From: Actinoplanes utahensis
GTDB lineage: Bacteria; Actinomycetota; Actinomycetes; Mycobacteriales; Micromonosporaceae
DNA: 64,000 nt
Assembly (NCBI RefSeq): GCF_016862455.1
Contig: NZ_BOMZ01000044.1
Location: forward strand, 1-64,000
Reading direction: 5' to 3'
Shown: piece after piece, positions 17,443-25,524 of the stretch
Position numbering within the stretch: the first letter of the stretch is position 1
Layout: each line of letters begins with the position of its first letter
Made by a program: the position numbers and the translations under genes
The notes under the pieces: model-generated
The model's database searches: none
What the model was told of the DNA's origin: nothing
What the model saw: the letters and a program-made list of their open reading frames with translations, nothing else

Positions 17443-18227
17443 CACCACGGGTCTCAGTGATCATCCCGGTCTACAACGAGGGACCCGAAGTGGTCCGCCA
17501 CCTCCAGCGGATCCTGCGCGAGGTGCTGCTGCCGGCCGAGATACTGGTCGTGCACGACATGCCCGAGGACACCACGGTGCCGTACGTGGCGGAGCTCGCC
17601 CGCACCGATCCGCGGGTGCGCGCGGTGCTCAACACGTACGGGCGCGGCCCCGCCAACGCGATCCGGTTCGGCATCGACTCGGCGCGCGCCCCGGTCGCGG
17701 TGGTGACGATGGCCGACGGCTGCGACGATCCGCGGCAGATCGACGAGTTGGCCCGCCTGGTGGACCGCGGTGTGGTGGTCGCGGCGGCGTCCCGGTACAT
17801 GCCCGGCGGGCAGCAGGTCGGCGGCCCCCGGTTCAAGCGGCTCGCGTCGCGGTGGGCCGGCAAGACGCTCAAGATGTTCGCCCGGGTCGGCACCCGCGAC
17901 GCCACCAACAGCTTCAAGGCGTACGACACCGATTTCGTCCGGGAGGTCGGCATCGAGTCGAACACCGGCTTCGAGATCGGCATCGAACTGACCGCCAAGG
18001 CGACCCGGATGCGGCGGCCGGTCGCGGAGATCCCGACGATCTGGCTCGACCGCCAGCTCGGGGAGTCGCACTTCGACGTGGGCCGGTTCATGCCGAGCTA
18101 CCTGCGCTGGTACTTTTTCGCGTTCGGCCGGCGCCTGTCGGACGAGTACATGGCCGCCCGGTGGGCGGCGAAGAGGCCCGAGGCCGCCGTGCCGGCGGAC
18201 CGCCACAGGGAGGACACGCCGGCGTGA
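17439..18227 (+). CDS. GT2-family glycosyltransferase (GT-A fold)
   Basis: A 262-aa protein starting with the GT2 strand VSVIIPVYNEGPEVVRHLQR. The TMADGCDDP segment around residue 90 stands in the position of the metal-binding DxD. It lacks membrane helices, like dolichol-phosphate-mannose synthase relatives that load sugars on polyprenyl phosphate. The GTG at 17439 overlaps the preceding TGA (GTGA), so translation is coupled to the dehydrogenase. Together with the GT-C-like proteins nearby it could supply a lipid-phosphate sugar donor; this is inference. Confidence 0.82.
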   Translation: MTPRVSVIIPVYNEGPEVVRHLQRILREVLLPAEILVVHDMPEDTTVPYVAELARTDPRVRAVLNTYGRGPANAIRFGIDSARAPVAVVTMADGCDDPRQIDELARLVDRGVVVAAASRYMPGGQQVGGPRFKRLASRWAGKTLKMFARVGTRDATNSFKAYDTDFVREVGIESNTGFEIGIELTAKATRMRRPVAEIPTIWLDRQLGESHFDVGRFMPSYLRWYFFAFGRRLSDEYMAARWAAKRPEAAVPADRHREDTPA

Positions 18228-18312
18228 TCGACTGCACCGAGCGGCAGCCACCGCAACCGAACGGCGAACCTCGCGGGCGAGGGCCGGGAGCGCACGCCAA
18301 GGGAGGCACAGA

Positions 18313-19335
18313 ATGAAGGTGCTGGTCACCGGCTCCGCCGGATTCATCGGCGGATATCTGGTCTCGGAACTGCTGGGCCGCGGGCACGAGGTCGTCGGCC
18401 TCGACGACTTCTCCAAGTACGGCCCGGTGTCGCACAGCTACGACAGCCACCCGAACTACCACTTCACCGAGGGCGACGCCCGCGACGTGGAGCTGGTGAC
18501 GAGGCTGCTCGACGGCTGCGACCACTTCGTGGCCGGGGCGGCGATGATCGGCGGGATCTCCTACTTCCACGCGTACGCGTACGACCTGCTCGCCACCAAC
18601 GAGCGGATCATGGCGGCCTCCTGCGACGCGGCGATCCGGGCGCACCGCGACGGGACGCTGAAGAAGGTCACCTACGTGTCGTCGTCGATGGTCTTCGAGT
18701 CCACCGACCGCTGGCCCAGCAAGGAGGGCGACCAGCACGAGGTGCCGCCGCCGAAGTCCTCCTACGGCTTCCAGAAACTCGCCGTCGAGTACTACGCCCG
18801 CGCCGCCTGGGACCAGTACCGGCTGCCGTACACGATCGTCCGCCCGTTCAACTGCGTCGGCATCGGCGAGGGCCGGGCGCTCGGCTCGGCCGAGGTGCTG
18901 TCCGGCAACGTCAAGCTGGCCATGTCGCACGTCGTCCCGGACCTGGTGCAGAAGGTGCTCAAGGGCCAGGACCCGCTGCACATCCTCGGCGCCGGCGACC
19001 AGGTGCGCCACTACACCTACGGCGGTGACCTGGCCCGGGGCATCGCCACCGCGATCGAGCACGACGCGGCGCTCAACGACGACTTCAACCTGTCGACCGC
19101 CGAGTCCACCACCGTGCTCGCGCTCGCCGAGATGATCTGGCGCAAGATCAAAGGCTCCGAGACCCCGTTCTCGTACGTCAGTGACGAGCCGTTCGCGCAC
19201 GATGTCGCGATGCGCGTCCCGGACGTCTCGAAGGCGCGCGACGTGCTCGGCTTCACCGCCGGCACCAGCCTCGACACCATGCTGGACGAGGTGATCCCGT
19301 GGATCAGGCAGGCGGTCGCGGAGGGACGGCTGTAA
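18313..19335 (+). CDS. NAD-dependent epimerase/dehydratase (extended SDR)
   Basis: A 340-aa nucleotide-sugar-modifying enzyme. The NAD-binding loop VTGSAGFIGGYLVSEL starts at residue 5. The catalytic set is SSSM (about residue 120) followed by YGFQK, the YxxxK pair. RPFNCVGIGEG is the usual substrate-binding strand. Likely reactions are C4 epimerisation or 4,6-dehydration of an NDP-sugar; sequence alone does not decide. The ATG follows GGGAGG at a 6-nt spacing. An 85-bp gap without a gene separates it from the GT2 gene, and the next gene begins inside its 3' end. Confidence 0.85.
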   Translation: MKVLVTGSAGFIGGYLVSELLGRGHEVVGLDDFSKYGPVSHSYDSHPNYHFTEGDARDVELVTRLLDGCDHFVAGAAMIGGISYFHAYAYDLLATNERIMAASCDAAIRAHRDGTLKKVTYVSSSMVFESTDRWPSKEGDQHEVPPPKSSYGFQKLAVEYYARAAWDQYRLPYTIVRPFNCVGIGEGRALGSAEVLSGNVKLAMSHVVPDLVQKVLKGQDPLHILGAGDQVRHYTYGGDLARGIATAIEHDAALNDDFNLSTAESTTVLALAEMIWRKIKGSETPFSYVSDEPFAHDVAMRVPDVSKARDVLGFTAGTSLDTMLDEVIPWIRQAVAEGRL

Positions 19336-20564
19336 CCGGGCCGGCTTCCACGGCCGGCCGGCGGGTCGGCGCCGGGGCCGCCGCGGTCGCCGTCGCCAGC
19401 GCGGTCACCAGCGCGCTCGGCTATCTGGTCCCGGTGCTCGGGGCCCGTACCCTCGAGGCCTCTGATCTCGGCGCCCTCGGCACCGTCCTGGCGATCGCCG
19501 GCATCGTCGCCGTCCCCAGCATGGGCCTGCAGATCGCCGTGGCGGTGCACCGGGTGCGGCATCCCGGCGCGTCGGCCCGCCGGGCCGGATGGCTCACCGC
19601 CGCCGCCTGCACCGTCCTGGTCGCGCTGCTCGTCCCGTTCGCCGGGCCGTCGTTGCTGGACCTGCCGCCGGCCGTGATCCCGCTGCTGGCCGTCTACACC
19701 GGCGCGATCGTGGTGGCCGGCCGCTGGCTCGGCGAACTGCAGGGTGACGAGCGGTTCCTGCGCCTGGCCGCCGGCATGGCCGTGCAGGCCGCCGGACGGT
19801 ACGGCGGCCTCACCGCCGGCCTGCTGACCGGCGCCGGGCTGACCGGGTCGATGCTGATCGGCACCGCCACCGCCCTGCTCATCCCGCCCGCGCTGGCCCT
19901 GATCGCCCGGACCCCGAGCGGGGGCTCCGGCGCGCTCGGCATCACCGCCCGCCAGGTCTTCACCGCCTGCTCGGCGTCGCTGGCCATGCTCGTCGTCTCC
20001 TACGCCGACCTGCTGCTGGCCCGCACCCTGCTCAGCGACACCGGCTCCGGGGCGTACACCGTCGGCACCATCCTCACCAAGGGCGCGATGTGGGCGCCGC
20101 AGGTGGTGACCGTGCTGGTCCTGCCCCGGCTCGCGCAGGGCAGCCGACGGGCCCTGCTGCTCGCGGTCGGCCTGGTCACCGCGTCCGGCACCGCCCTGGT
20201 CACCGCGTCCGCGCTGGCCGGCGGCCTGGCGTTCCGGGTCGCCGGCGGCGAGGACTACGTCGGGCTGGGCCGGTACGCCCCGGTCTTCGCCGCCACCGGC
20301 GCCATCTACGCCCTGGTGTACGTGCTGGTCAACGCCCAGGTGGCAGCCGGCGCGAAATGGCCGTCCGCGCCGCTGTGGGTGGGTACCCTCCTGCTCGTGG
20401 TGACCGCCGGCTGGCTGGTTCCGCACACCTTCCCGGCGATCATGTGGTGCGCGTTCGGCACGGCGATGCTCGTTCTGGCGGCCACAGCGGTGCCCAACGT
20501 ACGACGGCACCGCAGGTTGCGGGCTGCTCCCCCGTTGGAAGACAACGCTGCCGGGTCGTATTAA
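19299..20564 (+). CDS. Flippase-like polysaccharide export membrane protein
   Basis: A 421-aa protein that is almost entirely hydrophobic, with about 12 helices in the arrangement of the MOP/Wzx lipid-linked oligosaccharide flippases. The motif SYADLLLARTLLSDTGSGAY (about residue 236) is typical of this group. Start choice: the GTG at 19299 has GAGGTGAT 4-6 nt upstream, and no other start codon occurs in frame before the first helix. It therefore overlaps the epimerase gene by 37 bp. It closes the dehydrogenase-GT2-epimerase operon and would move the completed lipid-linked unit across the membrane. Confidence 0.82.
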   Translation: MDQAGGRGGTAVTGPASTAGRRVGAGAAAVAVASAVTSALGYLVPVLGARTLEASDLGALGTVLAIAGIVAVPSMGLQIAVAVHRVRHPGASARRAGWLTAAACTVLVALLVPFAGPSLLDLPPAVIPLLAVYTGAIVVAGRWLGELQGDERFLRLAAGMAVQAAGRYGGLTAGLLTGAGLTGSMLIGTATALLIPPALALIARTPSGGSGALGITARQVFTACSASLAMLVVSYADLLLARTLLSDTGSGAYTVGTILTKGAMWAPQVVTVLVLPRLAQGSRRALLLAVGLVTASGTALVTASALAGGLAFRVAGGEDYVGLGRYAPVFAATGAIYALVYVLVNAQVAAGAKWPSAPLWVGTLLLVVTAGWLVPHTFPAIMWCAFGTAMLVLAATAVPNVRRHRRLRAAPPLEDNAAGSY

Positions 20565-20627
20565 TCCGTCCAGTTCTTATTTCCACCGCGGTGTCACAGG
20601 ATGTCGCAATCATGGCCGCCGGCTGGC

Positions 20628-20639
20628 TAACTTCCCGGC
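20628..20639 (+). promoter_or_regulatory. Leaderless-type -10 (TAACTT) of the haem peroxidase gene
   Basis: TAACTT is followed by six bases and then the ATG at 20640. No ribosome binding site is visible, so a transcript beginning at the start codon is likely. Confidence 0.5.
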
Positions 20640-22163
20640 ATGGCTGACTCGAACATCGAACGGCGGACGCTGCTCGCCGGGACCGCTGCCGTCGCGGCGA
20701 CCGTGGGGACCACCGGCGCCGCGCTGACCGGCCCGGCACACGCCGCGGCCGGCGCCCCGGGCGCCCCGGGCGCCCCCGGCGACTGGAAACACGCCGTCGC
20801 CTTGAACCGGGGCAGCGAGATCGCGGTCAAGGCCGGCCGCGACAAAGAGGGCCGCTTCGGCGTCATGTTCAAGAACACCGAGGCGTACGCGCCGCCGGAG
20901 AGCCTGCTGCGGTCACTGGCCGCACAGATGGGCGAGCCGAACACGCCGAACCCGACCGACCTCGACAACCTGCGCATCCCCGCCGGGTTCACCTTCCTCG
21001 GCCAGTTCATCGACCACGACATGACGCTGGACCGCACGCCCCTCGCCGACGCGAAGGCCGACCCGCTGGCGCTGACCAACTTCGACACCCCGTCCTTCGA
21101 CCTCGGTTCGCTGTACGGCCGGGGCCCCGCCGAGGACCCCGGCCTGTACGAGGCCGACCGCACCCGGATGAAGGTGGTCCGCAACGCCGGCGGCGTCGAC
21201 GACCTGCCGCGCCGCGACGACGGCAGCGCCCTGCTCGGCGACACCCGCAACGACGAGAACCTGATCGTCGCCCAACTGCACCTGGCGTTCGCCAAGTTCC
21301 ACAACCGCACCCTGGCGACCGGCCTGGCGAAGAACCTGGCCGAGGCGCAACGGCTGACCCGCTGGCACTTCCAGTGGATCATCGTGCACGACTTCCTCGA
21401 CAAGATCGCCGGGCCCGAGGTGGTCGGCCGTTTCCTCGACAACAAGGGCAAGGTCAAGCGGGAGTTCTACAAGCCCAAGAACCCGAACCGGCCGATGATG
21501 CCGATCGAGTACTCGGTCGCCGCCTACCGGTTCGGGCACAGCATGATCCGAGCCGGGTACCTGCTCAACACCCGCACCAACCCGCCCGCGGCCGCCGCCA
21601 TCTTCGGCCAGGAAGGCGGCGACCTGCGAGGCAACCGGCCGCTGCCGGCCCGCCTCGAGATCGACTGGTGGCACTTCTTCGACGTGCCCGGAAAACCCGC
21701 CACGCCGCGCAACGCCGCCCGCCGCATCGACGGGAAACTGTCCCTGCCGCTGTTCAACATGCCCGCGACAGTGGTGAACGACGGCACCCCGTCCCTCGCC
21801 GAACGCAACCTGATCCGCGGCGTGCGGCTCGGCCTGCCCGCCGGCCAGGACGTGGCGAGAAGAATGGGCGTCACCCCGCTCAGCAACGCCCAGCTCGGCC
21901 TCCCCGACCCGGACAACGCCGGCTGGCAGGGCAAGGCGCCGCTCTGGTTCTACATCCTCAAGGAGGCGGAGCTCACGTACGCCGGGGAGCGCCTCGGGCC
22001 GGTCGGCGCCCGGATCGTCACCGAGGTCGTCCTCGGCATCCTGGAAGCCGACCGGAACAGCTACCTCAAGGTCAACCCGGGGTTCCGGCCGGTCGCGCCG
22101 ATCGCCCCGGTCACCGGCCAGTTCCGTACCGGGGACTTCCTCAAGTTCGCGCTCGCTCTCTGA
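20640..22163 (+). CDS. Secreted animal-type haem peroxidase
   Basis: A 507-aa protein of the An_peroxidase superfamily. The distal site is GQFIDHDMTLD (about residue 120), the conserved arginine region is RNDENLIVAQLHLAFAKFHN, and the proximal haem histidine is in YRFGHSM (about residue 300). The N-terminus carries ERRTLLAGTAAVAA, a twin-arginine-like signal, with a cleavage site near AHAAAG and then a short collagen-like Gly-Ala-Pro repeat. Bacterial members oxidise halides or small organics in the envelope; the substrate here is unknown. It stands alone between the flippase and a strong terminator. Confidence 0.87.
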   Translation: MADSNIERRTLLAGTAAVAATVGTTGAALTGPAHAAAGAPGAPGAPGDWKHAVALNRGSEIAVKAGRDKEGRFGVMFKNTEAYAPPESLLRSLAAQMGEPNTPNPTDLDNLRIPAGFTFLGQFIDHDMTLDRTPLADAKADPLALTNFDTPSFDLGSLYGRGPAEDPGLYEADRTRMKVVRNAGGVDDLPRRDDGSALLGDTRNDENLIVAQLHLAFAKFHNRTLATGLAKNLAEAQRLTRWHFQWIIVHDFLDKIAGPEVVGRFLDNKGKVKREFYKPKNPNRPMMPIEYSVAAYRFGHSMIRAGYLLNTRTNPPAAAAIFGQEGGDLRGNRPLPARLEIDWWHFFDVPGKPATPRNAARRIDGKLSLPLFNMPATVVNDGTPSLAERNLIRGVRLGLPAGQDVARRMGVTPLSNAQLGLPDPDNAGWQGKAPLWFYILKEAELTYAGERLGPVGARIVTEVVLGILEADRNSYLKVNPGFRPVAPIAPVTGQFRTGDFLKFALAL

Positions 22164-22179
22164 CATCCGTGCCACCTGA

Positions 22180-22226
22180 GCGTGTGGAGTTCGGCCGCGC
22201 ATCGCGCCCGGGCTCCACACGCTTTT
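22180..22226 (+). terminator. Terminator after the haem peroxidase gene
   Basis: GCGTGTGGAG (22180-22189) pairs with CTCCACACGC (22213-22222), followed by TTTT. The 23-nt loop can fold further. Confidence 0.85.
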
Positions 22227-22258
22227 CTACGGCCTTTCTACGGCCGCCTTTTTACGGC

Positions 22259-22358
22259 GGCACAGCGTGGGCCGCTTTTCCTACCCCGGCACAGCATGGG
22301 CCGCTTTTCCTACCCCGGCACAGCGTGGGCCGCTTTTCCTGCGCGGCACAGCGTGGCC
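22259..22358 (+). repeat. 29-bp tandem repeat, three copies plus a partial one
   Basis: Units at 22259, 22288, 22317 (28 bp) and a partial unit at 22345. Each begins GGCACAGCGTGGGCC (the second copy has A for G) and runs into CGCTTTTCC. In each unit AGCG can pair with CGCT just before a TTTT run, like a weak terminator. It sits in the 234-bp gap between the peroxidase and the AI-2E-family gene. Confidence 0.85.
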
Positions 22359-22385
22359 CGGCGAGCGGACCGGGAGCGGGATCCT

Positions 22386-22397
22386 TAGGGTGATCGC
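22386..22397 (+). promoter_or_regulatory. Leaderless-type -10 (TAGGGT) of the AI-2E-family gene
   Basis: TAGGGT is followed by GATCGC and then the ATG at 22398, with no ribosome binding site. Confidence 0.5.
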
Positions 22398-23660
22398 ATG
22401 GGCACGGGTCTGAATCCGAGAAAGACGCGAGGCGCGCTCCGCACATGGTCGGGCGTCTCGATGCAACTGCTCCTGGTCCTGTTGTCGACCTGGGTGACGC
22501 TGTGGCTGGTCGGCAAGGCGTGGTCGGTGGTCTGGCCGGTCGTGATCGCGCTGCTGCTCACCACCCTGACCTGGCCGCCCGCCCGGTTCCTGCGCAAGCA
22601 CAAGTGGCCGCCGGCGCTCGCCGCCACCGTGGTGACCCTGCTCTTCCTGGTCGTCGCGATCGGCACCATCGTCGGCATCGCGGCTCCCGTCGGCGCCAAG
22701 TCCGGCGAGCTGGCCGACCAGGTCGTCGCCGGCATCGCCGAACTGCGCGACTGGGCCGCCGGCCCGCCCTTCAACATCACCGACGACCAGGCCAACCAGT
22801 ACATCAACACCGGCGTCGACAAGCTCCAGGCCAGCGTCGGCAGCATCGCCACGGCCACCCTCAGCGGCGTCGGCTCGGTCTTCAACGGCCTGGTCAACAC
22901 CATTCTGGCGCTGTTCCTGATGTTCTTCTTCCTCAAGGACGGGCCGCGGTTCCTGCCCTGGCTGAGCCGGCAACTCCCGGGCCGCCTGGCGACCGACGTC
23001 CCCGAGGTGGCGAGCCGCAGCTGGAACGCCCTCGGCTCGTTCGTCCGCTCGCAGGCCCTGGTCGGCCTGCTCGACGCCGTACTGATCGGCATCGGCCTGG
23101 CCGTCCTCGGCGTCGACCTCGCCCTGCCGCTCGCCGTGCTGACCTTCGTGACCGCCTTCGTGCCGATCGTCGGCGCCCTGTTCGCCGGGTTCGTCGCCGT
23201 CGTCATCACGTTCGTCACCAACGGCTGGACCGACGCCCTGATCGTCCTCATCATCATCATCGTGGTGCAGCAACTGGAGGGGAACGTCTTCCAGCCGATG
23301 GTCCAGAGCCGCGGCCTCGGCCTGCACGCCGGCGTCGTGCTGCTGGCCGTCACCCTGGGCAGCAGCCTGTACGGGATCGTCGGCGCCCTGCTCGCCGTCC
23401 CGGTCGCCGCCATGATCGCCGTCCTCTGGATCTACCTGCGCGAACAGCTCACCGACACCCCACCCCCCGCTCAGCCCGCGTCCGACTCGGCGTCCGAACC
23501 CTCGCCCGGCCCCGGCCCCGCGACTGCTTCCGATGCGGCCCCCGGCACCGTCCTCGGCTCTGGCACCACGCCGGGCTCCGGCACCACGCCGGGCTCCGGC
23601 ACCACGCCGGGCTCCGGCACCACGCCGGGAGAGATGCCGGCTCAGCCCACTCAAGCCTGA
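22398..23660 (+). CDS. AI-2E-family (PerM/YdiK-like) membrane permease
   Basis: A 420-aa protein with about eight helices in the family's usual order: two near the N-terminus, a central extracytoplasmic segment (residues 95-160), then the conserved block FVTAFVPIVGALFAGF and the final helices. The family includes autoinducer-2 exporters, but most members have unknown or unrelated substrates, so no cargo is claimed. The C-terminal ~65 residues are low complexity and end in four GSGTTP repeats encoded by an 18-bp tandem array. The TAGGGT-N6-ATG arrangement suggests a leaderless transcript. Confidence 0.85.
   Translation: MGTGLNPRKTRGALRTWSGVSMQLLLVLLSTWVTLWLVGKAWSVVWPVVIALLLTTLTWPPARFLRKHKWPPALAATVVTLLFLVVAIGTIVGIAAPVGAKSGELADQVVAGIAELRDWAAGPPFNITDDQANQYINTGVDKLQASVGSIATATLSGVGSVFNGLVNTILALFLMFFFLKDGPRFLPWLSRQLPGRLATDVPEVASRSWNALGSFVRSQALVGLLDAVLIGIGLAVLGVDLALPLAVLTFVTAFVPIVGALFAGFVAVVITFVTNGWTDALIVLIIIIVVQQLEGNVFQPMVQSRGLGLHAGVVLLAVTLGSSLYGIVGALLAVPVAAMIAVLWIYLREQLTDTPPPAQPASDSASEPSPGPGPATASDAAPGTVLGSGTTPGSGTTPGSGTTPGSGTTPGEMPAQPTQA
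23556..23627 (+). repeat. Four 18-bp tandem repeats inside the permease gene
   Basis: Four in-frame units (first copy slightly diverged) encode GSGTTP repeats in the C-terminal tail. Copy number is likely to vary between strains. Confidence 0.9.
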
Positions 23661-23942
23661 GGGCCCCGCCGGGCCGCGCCTCCCTTTTCAACCGGCGTGG
23701 CCCGGCGGTCCTCCCCCGACCTTCAGCCCTGCAGTCCTGCACCGTCGCCCAGATCTGCAGCCCCCGTGCAGCCCGGCCCCCACCCAAATCTGCAGCACCG
23801 CAGCCCTGCCTCCCCACACACGAACCCGCCTCGCTCAGCCCTGCAGGCGCCCTCGTACAGCTCTACGCCCCCTGCACCCGCTTGGCACGACCCAGCCCAC
23901 GCCTCCCTTCCCCGGCCTGACTGGGTGTAGCAGGATGAGGTG

Positions 23943-23993
23943 ATGACTCTGGAACGGGTGGATCTGGGCGAAGCGGACTACCATCGCGGTTGA
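23943..23993 (+). CDS. Tiny ORF or gene remnant (16 aa)
   Basis: ATG ACT CTG opens a 16-codon frame encoding MTLERVDLGEADYHRG. It is preceded by AGGATGAGGTG, a reasonable ribosome site, although GAGG lies only 2 nt from the ATG. It ends at TGA inside the left arm of the inverted repeat at 23988. It looks like the start of a lost gene or a leader peptide. The evidence is the ribosome site only. Confidence 0.3.
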   Translation: MTLERVDLGEADYHRG

Positions 23994-24009
23994 CGTAACG
24001 TCTTCAACC
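23988..24009. promoter_or_regulatory. Inverted repeat, possible operator
   Basis: GGTTGACGT and its near-complement ACGTCTTCAACC form an imperfect palindrome whose core GACGTAACGTC is perfectly symmetric. It lies 150 bp upstream of the LysM/VanY gene. The cognate regulator is unknown. Confidence 0.4.
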
Positions 24010-24158
24010 AAGGCATGAGCTGCGGTGATGGCCGACTTTCGAGACAGCAGTGAAAACCAGTCGTGGTTCGCCGTGAACCGGGCAGTCCCGCGGTTGCTCG
24101 GCTGAAAACCTCCGGTTCGGCCGACGCGAGCCGGGATCGGCGGTCAGGGTGGATTCCT

Positions 24159-25097
24159 GTGAGACGAATGGCGGCGGCGTTCCTGTGTGCGCTCCTGATT
24201 CCCGCGACGGCCCAAGCAGTTCCGGCGCCGGCCCAAGCCACCCCCGCGCGAGCCCGAGTGACCCCCGCTCCGGCCCAAGCCATCCCGGCGATCCCCGCGA
24301 CGGCCCAGGCCATCGCCGCGCGAGCCCCAGCGATCCCCGCGATGGCCCAAGCCATCCCCGCGTCGACCCGAGTGGCACCCGCGGCGGGTCCGGCGAAGGC
24401 AACCACGCATGTCGTACGGGCAGGGGACACGCTGTCGCAGATCGCGGTACGGCACGGGCTGCGGATCACTCAGCTACGGGACTGGAACGGGCTGGGGAAG
24501 GACGAGCCCCTGCGGATCGACGGGATGTTGCGGCTGACCGCTCCCGAGTCGCCGTTGCCCGCGTGGAAGACCCTGGTGACCAGGGTGACCACCGCCGAGG
24601 CCAACGGAAGCCCGGCGAAGCGATGCCCGGTCCCGGCCGCCGAACTGCGCCGCATCTGGGTGCGGTATCTCGGCTTCGACGGCCGCGCCCACACCGGCCA
24701 CATCACCATGCGCCGAAGCCTGGTCGGCCCGGTCCAGCGGGCCTTCGCGAAGCTCTACCGCTGGCGGTTCCCCATCATGGCGATGCCACCGGCCGTGCCG
24801 CCGGACCGGACGGTGCTGACGCTCGGCTACGAGTGCCGTTTCGTGGCGGGCACCCGAACCTGGTCACAGCACTCCTACGGCCTGGCGGTCGACATCAACC
24901 CCCGGCAGAACCCGATGATCCGCGGCGACTACCTCGATCCGCCGAACAGCCGACCATGGCTGGCCCGCACCCACCACTGGGCCGGAATGATGCACGCCGA
25001 CGGTGCGGTCCCCGCCTTCACCAGCGAGGGCTTCTCCTGGGGCGGCCGCTGGAAGACCCTCAAGGACTACATGCACTTCAGTACGACGGACCGCTGA
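24159..25097 (+). CDS. Secreted LysM-containing M15-family (VanY-like) D-Ala-D-Ala carboxypeptidase
   Basis: A 312-aa protein. A signal peptide (MAAAFLCALLIPATAQA) precedes an Ala/Pro-rich repetitive spacer of about 55 residues. One LysM module follows (HVVRAGDTLSQIAVRHGLRI), then a peptidase domain with the zinc-binding set SQHSYGLAVDIN and DYMHF. It would bind and trim peptidoglycan outside the cell. The GTG at 24159 is chosen because GGGTGGA lies 6 nt upstream; the ATG three codons later is possible. The spacer is built from degenerate repeats around AQAIPA, shown by CGGCCCAAGCCATCC-like DNA repeats. Confidence 0.85.
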   Translation: MRRMAAAFLCALLIPATAQAVPAPAQATPARARVTPAPAQAIPAIPATAQAIAARAPAIPAMAQAIPASTRVAPAAGPAKATTHVVRAGDTLSQIAVRHGLRITQLRDWNGLGKDEPLRIDGMLRLTAPESPLPAWKTLVTRVTTAEANGSPAKRCPVPAAELRRIWVRYLGFDGRAHTGHITMRRSLVGPVQRAFAKLYRWRFPIMAMPPAVPPDRTVLTLGYECRFVAGTRTWSQHSYGLAVDINPRQNPMIRGDYLDPPNSRPWLARTHHWAGMMHADGAVPAFTSEGFSWGGRWKTLKDYMHFSTTDR

Positions 25098-25129
25098 CGA
25101 CCCGGCCGTTCGGCGCGCGCCGGAGAGCG

Positions 25130-25378
25130 CTACGAATCGGCTGTCGTCACGTAGGTCATGAGGAGCCGGCTTTCGCCGTGATCGCGGATCGTCATGGACC
25201 ACTCGCCGATGTCGTCGAGGTCGGCGCGATCGTTCTTCATGGCCGCGAGGATCAGCGCACGCATCTTCGCTTCGTCACTGTCGAGGTCGAGGTGCGTGGT
25301 CACGGCCTCCTTACGGTTGCGGCCACGGTAGATCTCCAGGTCGTAGAGCTGTCTTCCGTCGTACGCCCGCCTGGCCAC
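25130..25378 (-). CDS. Small protein of unknown function (82 aa)
   Basis: This frame runs from a GTG at 25378 preceded by GAGGGAG at a 5-nt spacing. The product, rich in charged residues (RRAYDGRQLYDLEIYRGRNR, then LDLDSDEAKMRALILAAMKN), looks like a compact alpha/beta protein without signal or membrane segment. A much longer frame continues upstream to 26992 but is only the antisense frame of other genes. I recognise no family. It converges with the VanY-like gene and follows the oxidoreductase gene after 146 bp. Confidence 0.65.
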   Translation of the reverse strand: MARRAYDGRQLYDLEIYRGRNRKEAVTTHLDLDSDEAKMRALILAAMKNDRADLDDIGEWSMTIRDHGESRLLMTYVTTADS

Positions 25379-25524
25379 TCGCGCTCCCTCGGTCCATGGA
25401 TCATCGAGAGGATACTCGGCCGCGGGAAGGCGGCGGAACGCCGAAGTCCCTTGTCGAGCGGCCGTTCCCGGCGGCGCGCGGGGCTCTCCGGTGGCAGGCG
25501 GTCGAGTGTCCGCGAAGGCACAGC

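Larger units (their letters stand above)
23661..24158. other. 498-bp intergenic region
   Basis: The first ~250 bp are pyrimidine-rich and carry several CTGCAG hexamers and CAGCCCTGCAG-like repeats without a coding signature. Bases 23943-23993 contain a tiny ORF with a ribosome site. An inverted repeat spans 23988-24009. Bases 24007-24060 share short exact words with the 57.3-kb gap. Confidence 0.6.

Noticed and set aside
22259-22358. CRISPR-like array
   Set aside because: Repeats are directly adjacent without unique spacers and no cas genes are near.
22384-22400. IdeR/DtxR iron box near TTAGGGTGATCGC
   Set aside because: Only the left part resembles the TTAGG half-site and no symmetric right half is present.
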